Below are positions 8,674 to 17,360 of a DNA stretch of 64,000 nt, piece by piece. The stretch's first letter is position 1, and the number at the start of each line of letters is the position of its first letter. Source of the DNA: VRUE01 sp963729995 (lineage in GTDB: Bacteria > Actinomycetota > Thermoleophilia > Solirubrobacterales > 70-9). The stretch is from the NCBI GenBank assembly GCA_963729995.1, contig CAVSPF010000001.1, positions 248,001 through 312,000 of the forward strand, given 5' to 3'. Under the pieces are notes generated by a model that saw only the letters and a program-made list of their open reading frames with translations, did no database searches and was not told the DNA's origin. The translations under genes were made by a program, and so were the position numbers.

Positions 8674-8747
<74 letters not shown>

Positions 8748-8792
8748 GGGGCGGGCGATGATAGCGGTGGGGCCCGGTTCCGGGAGCGGCGC

Positions 8793-9665
8793 TCAGACGC
8801 CGCGGCGGCCGATTCTGCGCGCCAGGGCGAGGGCCTCCCCCAGGTCCTCGAAGCGGATCTCGACGGCGATCTCCTTCCCCCTGGGCCGGACCGTGACCTC
8901 ATGGCCGAGGGCCGACTCGAACTGGTCGGCGGCGTCACGCATCGCGGCGGCCTCCTCGGCGCCAACCCCTCTCCGCGCGGCCTTCCCTCCTCCTGGCTGG
9001 CCAGCCAGCTTGGCACGCTCCTCGGTCTCCCGCACCGACCATCCGTGCTTGGCCGCAGCGCGCGCCAGGCGACGGCGAACGTCATTTCCATCAGCGCCCA
9101 GCAGGGCGCGTCCGTGGCCCTCGCTGAGCTCTCCCGACTCGAGCAGGGCGAGGGCCTCTTCGGGCAGGTCGAGGAGGCGGATCAGATTCGAGACCGCGGG
9201 GCGACTGCGGCCGATGCGGCGGGCCAGCTCCTCTTTCGAAAGACCGAGGTCCTCCACCAGCGCAGCGCAAGCTCGCGCCTCGTCGACCGGGTTGAGGTCC
9301 TCGCGAACCATGTTCTCGATCAACGCGACCTGAAGCCGCTCGGCCCGCTCGGACTCGCGCACGATCGCCGGCACCTTCTCCAGACCTGCCTGCTGCGCCG
9401 CTCGCCAGCGCCGCTCTCCCGCGATCAGCTCGTAGCTGCCGTCGGGCAGGGGGCGAACCAGCAGGGGTTGGACGATGCCGCTGGCCTTGATCGAGGATGC
9501 GAGACCTGCCAGCGTCTCGGGATCGAACTTGGTGCGCGGTTGGCTCGGGTTGGGCTCGATCAGCCCGACCGGCAGCTCTCGCAGGTCCCCGACCCCCTCG
9601 GCGGCGGTCTCGGGGAGGATCGCGGCGAGGCCGCGGCCGATCCCGCGCCTTGACGTGCTAGCCAC
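8793..9665 (-). CDS. parB: chromosome partitioning protein ParB
   Basis: This 290-residue protein has the ParB order: an N-terminal ParA-contact peptide (RRGIGRGLAAIL), the CTPase/nuclease-fold domain with PNPSQPR near residues 39-45 and GERRWRA at 83-89, ENMVREDLNP at 117-126, a helix-turn-helix near 138-160 (SKEELARRIGRSRPAVSNLIRLL), and a C-terminal dimerisation region. It loads at parS and spreads to organise the origin region. GTG at 9665 overlaps the parA stop by 8 bases, showing coupled translation. I did not find a clear parS copy by eye. Confidence 0.95.
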   Translation of the reverse strand: MASTSRRGIGRGLAAILPETAAEGVGDLRELPVGLIEPNPSQPRTKFDPETLAGLASSIKASGIVQPLLVRPLPDGSYELIAGERRWRAAQQAGLEKVPAIVRESERAERLQVALIENMVREDLNPVDEARACAALVEDLGLSKEELARRIGRSRPAVSNLIRLLDLPEEALALLESGELSEGHGRALLGADGNDVRRRLARAAAKHGWSVRETEERAKLAGQPGGGKAARRGVGAEEAAAMRDAADQFESALGHEVTVRPRGKEIAVEIRFEDLGEALALARRIGRRGV

Positions 9666-10416
9666 GGGCGATGACCTCCCCGGCCAGAGCCTGGTAAGCG
9701 TCCGACCCCCGCGAGGAGGGCGCGTGCGCCGTCACCGGCAGCCCGTAGCTCGGCGCCTCGGCGATCCTGACGCTGCGGGGTATGACCGTTTCGAAGACCA
9801 TTTCGGGAAAGTGCTCGCGGAGCTCCCGCTCCACGTCCTGGGCGAGGCGCGTGCGCTCATCGTGCATAGTGATCAACAGGCCCGACACATTCAGCGGTGG
9901 GTTCAGCTCGCGGCGGATCATCCCCAACGTCTCGAGGAACTGGACGAGTCCCTCCAGCGCCAGGTACTCGGCCTGTACGGGCACGATGACCCGGTCGGCT
10001 GCCACCAGCGCGTTGATGCTGACCGGGCCGAGAGAGGGAGGGCAGTCGAGCATGGTGAAGGCGAAGTGCTGGCGGACGGGGCCGAGGCGCTCGCGCAGCC
10101 GAGTCTCGGAGCCCTCCAGCCGCGGCAGCTCCACCGCCGCGCCCGCCAGGTCGCGGCTGGCGGGCACCAGCCAGAGGTTGTCGGGCCCCGCCGGCCGTGC
10201 AGCCTCGGCAACCGAGATGTCGCCGGTGAGGCAATCGTAGGAGGACGGGTGCAGGTCTCGCCCGCCGCCCAATGCGACCGTCGCGTTGCACTGGGGGTCG
10301 AGGTCGACGAGAAGCGTCTGGGCCCCGCCGGCTGCCACGCAGGCGGCGAGGTTGACCGCCGTGGTCGTCTTTCCCACTCCACCCTTCTGGTTCGCGACCG
10401 CATAGACCAAACCCAT
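9658..10416 (-). CDS. parA: chromosome partitioning ATPase ParA
   Basis: The 252-residue product has the deviant Walker A motif KGGVGKTT at residues 11-18, the Walker A' DLDPQCN at about 38-44, and the Walker B-like TMLDCPPSLGP near 120. This is the ParA/Soj fold that forms ATP-dependent DNA-bound dimers and moves ParB-parS complexes. It follows rsmG by 9 bases and overlaps parB. The length is normal for chromosomal ParA without an N-terminal DNA-binding extension. Confidence 0.96.
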   Translation of the reverse strand: MGLVYAVANQKGGVGKTTTAVNLAACVAAGGAQTLLVDLDPQCNATVALGGGRDLHPSSYDCLTGDISVAEAARPAGPDNLWLVPASRDLAGAAVELPRLEGSETRLRERLGPVRQHFAFTMLDCPPSLGPVSINALVAADRVIVPVQAEYLALEGLVQFLETLGMIRRELNPPLNVSGLLITMHDERTRLAQDVERELREHFPEMVFETVIPRSVRIAEAPSYGLPVTAHAPSSRGSDAYQALAGEVIARG

Positions 10417-10425
10417 GGCGGCAGA

Positions 10426-11130
10426 CTATTTCGCTTCCCGAGTCGGTAACCCCCGGGGGCGCTTCTTAGCCATGCCGGGGCGGCGGGGCAGATCCGATGG
10501 GGTGGGGCCGGTCTTGCGGATCACGTGCAGGTGGCGGTGGCGACTGCCGGCGTAGGGGCCGACGGCGAGGACGCGCTCCGGGCGCATGGCCAGCTTGGCG
10601 GCGGCGTCTTCGAGCTGGGCCTCCTCGCCGGGATCGCGCTTGCCCTTCCAGACAACCAGCACGCCCCCGCTGCGAAGGAGCGGAGACGCCAGCTCCGCCA
10701 CGGTCGAGAGGCGGCCGACGGCGCGCGCCGTCACCGCATCGTAGGCCTCGCGGCCCTCGCCGGCTGCGAGCTCCTCGGAGCGGGCGTTGGCGACGTGAGC
10801 GTTGGCGATTCCGGCGGCGCCTGCCGCGCGCCGCATGAAAGCGCACTTGCGGCCGACCGACTCGACCAGATCGACCTGGGAAGCGGGCAGCGCAACAGCG
10901 AGGGCCAGGCCCGGAAACCCAGCCCCAGAGCCAATATCCGCGATCCTCTTCGCCTCGCGAAGCTCCGGCACGTCCAGCCCGGTCAGGCTGTCCGCAACAT
11001 GGACCCGCCACGCCCCGACGGGATCGGTTACGGAGCTGACCGAGGCTCGCTCGACGGCCAGCAGGTCCAGCACTTGCCGCAGGGCGTCCCGGGCCTGCGG
11101 ATCCAACCCAGCCGCTGGGTCGCGGCTCAC
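10426..11130 (-). CDS. rsmG: 16S rRNA (guanine527-N7)-methyltransferase RsmG
   Basis: The 234-residue protein has the Rossmann methyltransferase motif ADIGSGAGFPGL near residues 69-80, an early HVADSL motif typical of RsmG, and TARAVG in the middle. The basic C-terminal tail (KKRPRGLPTREAK) is also usual. It uses S-adenosylmethionine to methylate G527 of 16S rRNA. The start overlaps the jag stop by 4 bases. Confidence 0.94.
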   Translation of the reverse strand: MSRDPAAGLDPQARDALRQVLDLLAVERASVSSVTDPVGAWRVHVADSLTGLDVPELREAKRIADIGSGAGFPGLALAVALPASQVDLVESVGRKCAFMRRAAGAAGIANAHVANARSEELAAGEGREAYDAVTARAVGRLSTVAELASPLLRSGGVLVVWKGKRDPGEEAQLEDAAAKLAMRPERVLAVGPYAGSRHRHLHVIRKTGPTPSDLPRRPGMAKKRPRGLPTREAK

Positions 11131-11609
11131 TCCGAGATCAGCGGCGAGACCACCACGCAGCGATGTGGCTCGTCGCCTTCGCTGTACGTCTCGACGCCCG
11201 CCCGTTCCTTGAGGTGTTCGTGCACGACTCGCCGTTCCGGGGCGCTCATCGCATCCATCGTGACCGTGCGGTTGCCGGAGAGCGCCTGGTCCGCCGACCG
11301 GTCGGCGCGGGCGGTCAGCACCTCCCGCCGCCGCTCTCTGTAGCCCACCGCGTCCAGCACGACGCGCTTGCGGTCGCGCAGGCCCCGAAAGGCAGCCTGA
11401 TAGCAGAGCAGCTGGATCGCGTCGATCGTTTGCCCCCGTTTGCCGATCAGCAGGCCGTAGTCGTCGTCGCCCTCGACCACGACCTCGATCTGGTCCTCGT
11501 CCTCCCGAACCTCAACCTCACCCTCGAGGTCGAGCTCGTCGAGAACCCCTTCGACAAACCTCTGTGCCCGCTCCGCGGGCTTCTCCGGCCAATCGGGCTG
11601 CTCAGGCAT
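11127..11609 (-). CDS. jag: KH-R3H RNA-binding protein Jag/KhpB
   Basis: The 160-residue product lacks the N-terminal Jag domain of Firmicutes and starts with an acidic linker. A KH domain follows, with the GLLIGKRGQTIDAIQ loop at about residues 52-66, then an R3H domain ending in RRVVHEHLKER. It binds RNA, and its genes usually follow yidC as here. ATG at 11609 lies 6 bases after the yidC stop. The role may link membrane-protein insertion or cell-shape control to RNA binding, but this is not shown by the sequence. Confidence 0.9.
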   Translation of the reverse strand: MPEQPDWPEKPAERAQRFVEGVLDELDLEGEVEVREDEDQIEVVVEGDDDYGLLIGKRGQTIDAIQLLCYQAAFRGLRDRKRVVLDAVGYRERRREVLTARADRSADQALSGNRTVTMDAMSAPERRVVHEHLKERAGVETYSEGDEPHRCVVVSPLISE

Positions 11610-11615
11610 ACAGCG

Positions 11616-12368
11616 CTACCGCCGTTTCTTCCGCTTCCGCGGTGGAGGGGGTGGTGGCTTTGCCGCAGCGACCTCGGCCGGTGTGGGCACAGCCGGCGCC
11701 GGGATCAGCCTTTGGATCGCGTACTGCTGACCGATCGTCCAAAAGTTCGTGGTGATCCAGTAGACGACGAGCCCGGCCGGAAAGTTGATCACGAAGGGAA
11801 CGAAGATGAACGGCAGCACGAACATCATCGTCCGCTGGCTTTTGTCCGCCGTAACGGACATCACGAGGCCGGAGACCAGCTGTGTGCCCACGTAGAGGAC
11901 CAGAAGCGCAATCAGGACGCCACCGGTCGCCTTCGCGGTCAGGTCCGGGATGAACAGAAAGGAGGCCTTGCTGGTGCATGCCCCTGCGTTGCAACCAATG
12001 TCGGCGGGAAGCTCGTGGCGGAGAACGTAGAAGAGGGTGATGAAGACCGGCAGCTGGGCGACCAGCGGAATGCAGGAGGAGAGCGGATTGACCTTGTTCT
12101 CCTGGTAGAAGCGCATCATCTCCTGCTGCATGCGCTGTTTGTCGTTTTTGTATTTCGCCTGGATCTCTTTGATCTGCGGCTGGAGCGCCTGCAGCGCCCG
12201 CATCCCCTTCAGCTGTTTGTACGTGAGGGGGATGAGGAGCGCCCTGGTGACGACCGTAAGCGCGATGATCGCCATCCCCCAGCTCAATCCGGCCTGGTCG
12301 TGGAAGAACTGCAGGACGGCGTTGGCGATGTTGATCAGCGGTTGCAGGATGTTTGCGGCGGGGATCAT
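11616..12368 (-). CDS. yidC: membrane protein insertase YidC/Oxa1
   Basis: ATG at 12368 overlaps the yidD stop (ATGA), which sets the start. The 250-residue protein lacks the large periplasmic domain of proteobacterial YidC. It has five hydrophobic helices: residues ~8-55, ~105-122, ~148-170, ~184-200 and ~203-222. The groove arginine is in TRALLIPL, and a conserved cytoplasmic hairpin rich in Lys and Gln follows (KEIQAKYKNDKQRMQQE). The tail is proline-rich and then very basic (RKRKKRR), suited to ribosome contact. It inserts membrane proteins with or without SecYEG. Confidence 0.95.
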   Translation of the reverse strand: MIPAANILQPLINIANAVLQFFHDQAGLSWGMAIIALTVVTRALLIPLTYKQLKGMRALQALQPQIKEIQAKYKNDKQRMQQEMMRFYQENKVNPLSSCIPLVAQLPVFITLFYVLRHELPADIGCNAGACTSKASFLFIPDLTAKATGGVLIALLVLYVGTQLVSGLVMSVTADKSQRTMMFVLPFIFVPFVINFPAGLVVYWITTNFWTIGQQYAIQRLIPAPAVPTPAEVAAAKPPPPPPRKRKKRR

Positions 12369-12637
12369 GTGCGCACCTCGCCGTGGTACTCGGCGGGATC
12401 GATCGGACCGACTCGCAGGGTGAAGTGCCGGGGGACGGGATCGAAGCCGCCGTGGCTGAGCGGGTTGCAGCGCAGCAGCCGCCAGCCGGACAGCAGGAGG
12501 CCACGCAGGACGCCGAAGCGACGGATCGACTCCGCAGCGTAAGCCGAGCAGCTCGGCTCGTAACGGCAGCGGCGCGGGAGGGCCGGCGAAACCCAGCGCC
12601 GGTAGGCGGCGATTGCGGCCAGGGCGGCCCGTTTCAC
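12365..12637 (-). CDS. yidD: membrane protein insertion efficiency factor YidD
   Basis: The 90-residue protein has the family signature: AAIAAYRRWVSP near residues 8-19, CRYEPSCSAYA with two conserved cysteines, GWRLLRCNP and GGFDPVP. The amphipathic N terminus would bind the inner membrane face. GTG at 12637 overlaps the rnpA stop (GTGA), and its own stop overlaps the yidC start, so rnpA-yidD-yidC are translationally coupled. Confidence 0.95.
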   Translation of the reverse strand: MKRAALAAIAAYRRWVSPALPRRCRYEPSCSAYAAESIRRFGVLRGLLLSGWRLLRCNPLSHGGFDPVPRHFTLRVGPIDPAEYHGEVRT

Positions 12638-13005
12638 GTGGAACGCCCCCGGCCGTGTGCCGTGCCGGCAAGCGCCTCCTCGAGGCTCGTCCGAACACCG
12701 TCGGTGCCCTGCTGATCGATCAAGGCAGAGATCTCCGGTCGCGCCACGACGACGAAGTCATACCCAGGGGGAAGGAGCTCGGAAAGGCTCCAGAACGCCT
12801 CGCGCAGCACCCGCTTCGCGCGGTTGCGCTCAACCGCGCCGCCCACTTTGCGGCTGACGGAAACACCAAGCCTCACGCGCTGGTCTCCTTCCTCACTGCG
12901 CGGAAAGCTATAGAGGACAAGGTAACGGGTCGCATGAGATAGGCCGTCGCGGTAAACGCGGTCGAACTCGCCGCTTCGCGAGAGGCGGCGTCGCTTCGCC
13001 GCCAT
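12634..13005 (-). CDS. rnpA: ribonuclease P protein component
   Basis: The 123-residue protein shows the RnpA core: an N-terminal LSRSGEFDRVYRDG, RLGVSVSRKVGGAVERNRAKRVLREAF with the RNR motif near residues 62-72, and YDFVVVARPE. It binds the RNase P RNA and tRNA leader. ATG at 13005 is chosen because MAAKRRRLSR gives the usual length; a longer open frame upstream runs back over rpmH and is not credible. It lies 29 bases after rpmH. Confidence 0.94.
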   Translation of the reverse strand: MAAKRRRLSRSGEFDRVYRDGLSHATRYLVLYSFPRSEEGDQRVRLGVSVSRKVGGAVERNRAKRVLREAFWSLSELLPPGYDFVVVARPEISALIDQQGTDGVRTSLEEALAGTAHGRGRST

Positions 13006-13034
13006 CAGATGGCCGCTGCCATGGCCGCGGCCAT

Positions 13035-13169
13035 CTAAGGAGTGAGGCGCTTCCGGCCTTTGCGGCGCCGTCGCTTGAGGATCGCCCGACCCGCGCGCGT
13101 CCGCATCCGTGCCCGGAAGCCGTGGGTCTTGGCCCGCTTTCGCGTCTTCGGCTGGTAGGTGCGCTTCAT
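13035..13169 (-). CDS. rpmH: 50S ribosomal protein L34
   Basis: The 44-residue product begins MKRTYQPKTRKRAKTHGFR and continues with RMRTRAGRAILKRRRRKGRKRL, a full L34 sequence. The ATG is at 13169 and the TAG at 13037-13035. It is the first gene of the leftward rpmH-rnpA-yidD-yidC-jag-rsmG-parA-parB series, diverging from dnaA as in most bacteria. Confidence 0.98.
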   Translation of the reverse strand: MKRTYQPKTRKRAKTHGFRARMRTRAGRAILKRRRRKGRKRLTP

Positions 13170-13179
13170 TGGGCGTCGC

Positions 13180-13185
13180 AGTATA
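13180..13185 (-). promoter_or_regulatory. -10 box of rpmH
   Basis: TATACT on the minus strand, ending 10 bases before the rpmH ATG. The match to the vegetative -10 is strong, but no -35 was recognised. A start about 7 bases downstream would leave a leader of only a few bases. Confidence 0.45.
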
Positions 13186-13275
13186 CGGACGAGAGCCCGG
13201 ATGATTGGTCCCGATCGCCTGAAATCTTTCTTCGGGATTTGCGGCTCGCGGCGATTCTGGGCGCAGGCCCAACGC

Positions 13276-13281
13276 TATGGT
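13276..13281 (+). promoter_or_regulatory. -10-like box 8 bases before the dnaA start
   Basis: TATGGT ends 8 bases before GTG 13290. The spacing matches the leaderless pattern seen elsewhere in the window and supports that GTG as the dnaA start. Confidence 0.35.
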
Positions 13282-13289
13282 CGCAAGCG

Positions 13290-14624
13290 GTGCGGGAAGA
13301 CGACCACCGAGCGAGCCTCGATGCCCTCTGGCAAGACATCCAGAGCGACCTGCGCGCCTCCGTTCCCGACTCGACGTTCCGGCTGTGGCTCGAGCCCCTG
13401 CGCCCCGTCGGAGCACAGGGGTGCACCCTCTATCTCTCCGCCCCCGATGGCATCCGCAACTGGGTCGAGCGCCGCTACTCACCCCTGATACGCGATGTGC
13501 TCGTCAACTCGGCAAAGCCGTTCACCGAGATCAGCTTCGCCGCGGTCGACGCGGCGAGCGCCGGCGCATCCGCGGCCTGCGTGGGCGCCGTGGAGCTCAA
13601 CCCCAACTACACCTTCGAGCGATTTGTGATCGGTGCGGGAAACCGAGCCGCCCACGCCGCCACGCTCGCCGTTGCCGAGGCCCCTTCCGAGGCCTACAAC
13701 CCCCTCTTCCTGCACGGGCCGCCGGGCCTCGGCAAGACGCATCTTCTCGCCGCGGTCGCAAACTACCTGCGGGCAAACGCGCCGGGGCTCAGCGTCCGCT
13801 ACACGACCGCCGAGTGCTTTACGAACGAGTTCGTAGCCGCGCTGCGAACCAGCGGCGCCGAGCAGTTCAAGAACCGCTACCGCGACCTCGACGTGCTGCT
13901 CGTCGACGATGTCCAGTTCCTCGAGGGCAAGCATCACACCGAGGAGGAGTTCTTCCACACCTTCAACGCCCTCTATGAGGGCGGCAGCCAGCTCGTCCTC
14001 TCCGCCGACCGGATCCCAAGCGAGCTCCTAACCCTTGCCTCCCGCCTGCGCGATCGCTTCGAGTGGGGCCTGACCATCCCCGTCGAGCCGCCCGACCTCC
14101 CAACCCGACTGGCTGTCGTACAGCGACTGGCGCGCGAGGCCGGCATCGAGGACGCCGACCGGGATGCGCTGCACGAGCTGGCTCGTCGCATCGACGCCAA
14201 CGTGCGGCGCCTGCACGGTGCGCTGACACGGGTGATCGCCCACGCATCGCTGACGGCTGAGCCCCTCAGCTGCGAGCTGATAGCCGAGCTGATCCCCCAA
14301 ACGCCGAGCCGGGCCCAGCCGGGCGCCGTCGAGGACATCCAGCAGCGGGTGGCGGCGGCGTTTGGCATCTCCAGCGTCGAGCTCGTCAGTCCCAGCCGGG
14401 CCGCCACACCGCTCCGCGCCCGCCAGGTTGCGATTCTCCTCACCCGCGAGCTGACCGATCTCTCCCTGCCTCAGATCGGCCGTCTCTACGGCGGGCGGGA
14501 TCACTCCACGATCCTCAACTCGCTGCGCCGTGCGGAAACAAGCCTCAGTGACGATCCCGATCTCGCCAGCCGCGTCGACGAGCTGCGCGCCGCAATCCAC
14601 AGCCCAGGCGCTGTGCCAGCTTGA
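13290..14624 (+). CDS. dnaA: chromosomal replication initiator DnaA
   Basis: From GTG 13290 the protein has 444 residues. Domain I is at about 10-90 (LWQDIQSDLRASVPDSTFRLWLEPL), with a short linker. Domain III carries Walker A GPPGLGKT at 143-150, Walker B VLLVDDVQFLEGK near 202-214 and a sensor arginine region. Domain IV ends with the DnaA-box-binding signature GGRDHSTIL near 401-409. The linker (domain II) is short for an actinobacterium, where it is often long. The frame is open further upstream, but no better start is seen. It opens the rightward dnaA-dnaN-recF series. Confidence 0.95.
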   Translation: MREDDHRASLDALWQDIQSDLRASVPDSTFRLWLEPLRPVGAQGCTLYLSAPDGIRNWVERRYSPLIRDVLVNSAKPFTEISFAAVDAASAGASAACVGAVELNPNYTFERFVIGAGNRAAHAATLAVAEAPSEAYNPLFLHGPPGLGKTHLLAAVANYLRANAPGLSVRYTTAECFTNEFVAALRTSGAEQFKNRYRDLDVLLVDDVQFLEGKHHTEEEFFHTFNALYEGGSQLVLSADRIPSELLTLASRLRDRFEWGLTIPVEPPDLPTRLAVVQRLAREAGIEDADRDALHELARRIDANVRRLHGALTRVIAHASLTAEPLSCELIAELIPQTPSRAQPGAVEDIQQRVAAAFGISSVELVSPSRAATPLRARQVAILLTRELTDLSLPQIGRLYGGRDHSTILNSLRRAETSLSDDPDLASRVDELRAAIHSPGAVPA

Positions 14625-14726
14625 CCGCCGCTGGCGCTGTAAGAATCAATGCCTCTCCACACTCCATCCACAGTCCCGCAAAGCGCTGGCGAAGCCGGAT
14701 CCCCTTCAGCTTCGCCTATTTCCACA
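14593..14726 (+). other. candidate origin: four degenerate DnaA boxes
   Basis: Four 9-mers sharing the core TCCACA point the same way: 14593-14601, 14653-14661, 14664-14672 and 14718-14726. Each matches TTATCCACA at 7 of 9 positions. The first lies in the last codons of dnaA and the others in the 135-bp dnaA-dnaN gap, which is also the least GC-rich stretch nearby. This is the usual place for oriC in actinobacteria, but the region is short and the boxes weak, so the call is tentative. Confidence 0.5.
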
Positions 14727-14759
14727 GGCACTAACTCAACTCAAGAGAAAGCTCATCAC

Positions 14760-15866
14760 TTGAAGCTGACCACCCAACGGGAGGAGCTTGTCTCGAAGTT
14801 GACGGCTGTCTCACGAGCTGTATCGACCCGCGCCGTGACGCAGGCGCTCTCCGGAATCCTCCTCGTGGCATCCGAGGATGGCGCGACTCTCTGTGCGACC
14901 GATGGGGAGATGGGCCTGCGGACGAAGCTGGAGGCCAAGATCGCGGCTGGCGGCACCGCGCTTCTTCCCGGCCGGCTCCTCGCGGAGCTCGCCCGCTCGC
15001 TGGGTGACGCGACTGTGGAGATCGAGCTGCGCGAGGCCGAGCGAGACGTCGAGATTCGCAGTGGAGGCTCGAGCTTCCACCTGCGCGTCCTGCCGGCGGA
15101 GGACTTTCCAAGGCTCCCCGACGAGGAGGCCGAGCCCCTCCACCTTCCAGCTGACGCGCTGGTGGAGGCAATCGAGCTGGTTGCCCGCGCTGCATCGCGG
15201 GACGACATGCGCCCCGTCCTGACCGGGGTGCTGGTGACGGCCGACGGGCGGGAGATGACGATGGTCGCCACCGACTCCTATCGCCTCGCTGTCAAGCGGA
15301 CCGAGCTGGAGAACGCGATAGCCGGCAAGCTCGAAGCGAATATTCCAGCTCGCGCGCTGCGCGAGCTGAGCCGGATCGTCTCCGGAGAGCAGCTCGCTGG
15401 AGTTTCGGTCAGCCTGCTTCGCAATCAGACGGTGTTCAGAGCGGGGACCACCCTCCTCAACACGAGGCTGATCGACGGTCAGTTCCCGAACTTTCGACAG
15501 CTGCTGCCGGAGTCCTACGAGCACGACGTGCGCCTGCCACGCACCGACTTCCTCGAGGTGACCCGCCGCGTCAGCCAGCTCGCGCAACGCAACGCGCCGC
15601 TGCGCCTGTCCCTCTCCGCGGGCGAGCTGCGGGTGTCGGCGTCGACGCCGGACGTCGGTGACGCCGAAGAGACGATGCCGGCGGCGTTCGAGGGCGAGCC
15701 GATGGAGATCGGCTTTAATCCCGAGTTCCTCAGGGACGGCATTGAAAGCATCGAGGGTGACGAGGTGATGCTGCGCCTGATCTCACCCCTGCGCCCGGGC
15801 CTGCTGCAGCCCGTCGACAACGACGACTTCCGCTACCTGGTGATGCCGATCCGCCTCAACGTGTGA
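14760..15866 (+). CDS. dnaN: DNA polymerase III beta sliding clamp
   Basis: The 368-residue product has the three tandem clamp folds (about 1-120, 125-245 and 250-368) that form the ring-shaped dimer holding the polymerase on DNA. Motifs include VSRAVSTRAVTQALSGILL, ATDSYRLAVKRTEL and the C-terminal LVMPIRLNV. TTG at 14760 gives the canonical start (LKLTTQREEL), with AAGAGAAAG upstream; ATG at 14649 would add 37 residues encoded by the putative origin and is rejected. Confidence 0.95.
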   Translation: MKLTTQREELVSKLTAVSRAVSTRAVTQALSGILLVASEDGATLCATDGEMGLRTKLEAKIAAGGTALLPGRLLAELARSLGDATVEIELREAERDVEIRSGGSSFHLRVLPAEDFPRLPDEEAEPLHLPADALVEAIELVARAASRDDMRPVLTGVLVTADGREMTMVATDSYRLAVKRTELENAIAGKLEANIPARALRELSRIVSGEQLAGVSVSLLRNQTVFRAGTTLLNTRLIDGQFPNFRQLLPESYEHDVRLPRTDFLEVTRRVSQLAQRNAPLRLSLSAGELRVSASTPDVGDAEETMPAAFEGEPMEIGFNPEFLRDGIESIEGDEVMLRLISPLRPGLLQPVDNDDFRYLVMPIRLNV

Positions 15867-15875
15867 GGAGAGGCC

Positions 15876-16964
15876 GTGCTCGTCGTCGCCTTGGAAGCGA
15901 GGGCGGTCCGCAGTTTGAGCGATGTGCGAATCGAGCTTGGGCCCGGCATCCTGACCCTCGTCGGGCCCAACGGCGCCGGCAAGACGAACCTGCTCGAGGC
16001 GCTTTACTTCGCACTCACCGGCCGCTCGTTCCGCACCGCCGATCGCCGCGACCTGATCCCCTTCGGCGCGCCGCTGGCGCGCGCCGAGGCGACCGTGCAG
16101 GACGAGGACGGGATCGAGCACCGGCTGCTTGCCACCGTCAGTCGCGGTGAGGGCCGCCGCCACCTGCTCGACGGCAACCCGGCCGACCCGGCCACTGCGG
16201 CGCGCCATCGCCCGCCCGTCGCGGTCTTCTCGCCGGACCGGCTGACGCTTGTCAAGGGCCCGCCCGCCGAGCGCCGCGCGCATCTCGATCGCTACGTCAC
16301 GGCTCGCTGGCCGTCGCGCTCGGGGCTGCGGCGACGTTACGGCCAGGTGTTGGCGCAACGCAACGCGTTGCTGGCGCGCTCGGCGGCGGGGTATGGGGCC
16401 GGCCAGCTGGACGTCTGGGACGGGAGCTTGGCCGAGGCGGCTGCCGAGCTGACCGCGTCTAGGGCGGCCGCGGCTGCCGAGCTGACCGCCCCCTTCGCCG
16501 CCGCCGCCGACGAGCTCGGGCTGGAGGGTGGGGGGGCGGTCGAGTACGTTCCCCGGTCCCCCGGCTCGGCCGCCGAGATTTGCGCAGGCTTTGCTGAGCG
16601 GAGGGAGGCGGACCTGAGGCTGGGCCGTACCTCCTGGGGACCGCATCTCGACGAGCTCAAGATCACCCTTGCGGGAAGACCCCTGCGCCGCTATGGCTCT
16701 CAGGGCCAGCAGCGTGCGGCGCTGCTGGCGCTTCTCTTCGCCGAGCGCGAGGCGCTGCTCGAGGCACGCCGCGTGGCGCCGCTGCTCCTCCTCGACGACG
16801 TGATGAGCGAGCTCGATCCCGAGCGGCGGGAGCGCCTCGTCGATCGCCTCGCCGGCGGCGGCCAGGCGTTGATCACCGCGGCTTCGGAGGAGTCCGTCCC
16901 GCCGCGGGCGCTGCAGACGTCGGTGCGGATCTCGGCGGCCAGAGCGCATGTGGCCGCGGCATGA
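15876..16964 (+). CDS. recF: recombination mediator RecF
   Basis: The 362-residue SMC-like ATPase has Walker A GPNGAGKT at residues 30-37, the RecF-typical VFSPDRLTLVKGPPAERR, the signature YGSQGQQRAALLALLFAE near 268-285, and Walker B LLLLDDVMSELD near 302-313. It loads RecA at single-strand gaps with RecO and RecR. GTG at 15876 lies 9 bases after dnaN, preceded by GAGGAGAGG as ribosome-binding site. Confidence 0.95.
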   Translation: MLVVALEARAVRSLSDVRIELGPGILTLVGPNGAGKTNLLEALYFALTGRSFRTADRRDLIPFGAPLARAEATVQDEDGIEHRLLATVSRGEGRRHLLDGNPADPATAARHRPPVAVFSPDRLTLVKGPPAERRAHLDRYVTARWPSRSGLRRRYGQVLAQRNALLARSAAGYGAGQLDVWDGSLAEAAAELTASRAAAAAELTAPFAAAADELGLEGGGAVEYVPRSPGSAAEICAGFAERREADLRLGRTSWGPHLDELKITLAGRPLRRYGSQGQQRAALLALLFAEREALLEARRVAPLLLLDDVMSELDPERRERLVDRLAGGGQALITAASEESVPPRALQTSVRISAARAHVAAA

Positions 16965-17266
16965 TGGGCCGCCGGGCCCCACGCCCCGCCGCCGCCGCCC
17001 TGCGCGCCGCGCTCGACCGCGCCGCGCCGAAGACGCCCCTGGCTGCGGTGCAGGCGGCGTGGAGCGCGGCCGTTGGAGAGCGCGTTGCGGCGGTGGCGCA
17101 ACCGGTCTCCGAACATGAGGGCGCCGTCGTCGTCAGCTGCACCGATTCGGTCTGGGCCGAGGAGCTGAGCCTGATGCAGGAGCGGCTTCTCGGCCGCCTC
17201 CGCGAGCACTTGGGCGAGCAGGCTCCCGGGAGCCTGCGATTTCGTGTGAAAGATGGCCGAGATTAG
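16961..17266 (+). CDS. dciA: DUF721/DciA-family protein
   Basis: The 101-residue protein matches the DUF721 domain: an N-terminal helical part, PLAAVQAAWSAAVGERVAAVAQP near residues 27-49, then a KH-like beta region (EHEGAVVVSCTDSVWAEELSLMQERLLGRL). The family includes DciA, which helps load the replicative helicase in bacteria lacking DnaC. Its place between recF and gyrB is the standard actinobacterial one. The start overlaps the recF stop by 4 bases. Confidence 0.82.
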   Translation: MMGRRAPRPAAAALRAALDRAAPKTPLAAVQAAWSAAVGERVAAVAQPVSEHEGAVVVSCTDSVWAEELSLMQERLLGRLREHLGEQAPGSLRFRVKDGRD

Positions 17267-17360
17267 TCTCAATTACTGGCGATTTGCAGGGCTTTTGTGA
17301 CAGTGAGCCCGGCTGTCGTGGGGGTCGAACTGGTATCCTTTACACCAACCCCGTGTTCTG

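Noticed and set aside
14649..14759. An earlier ATG start for dnaN
   Set aside because: The added 37 residues are encoded by the gap with the DnaA-like boxes and do not belong to the clamp fold; TTG 14760 gives the family start.
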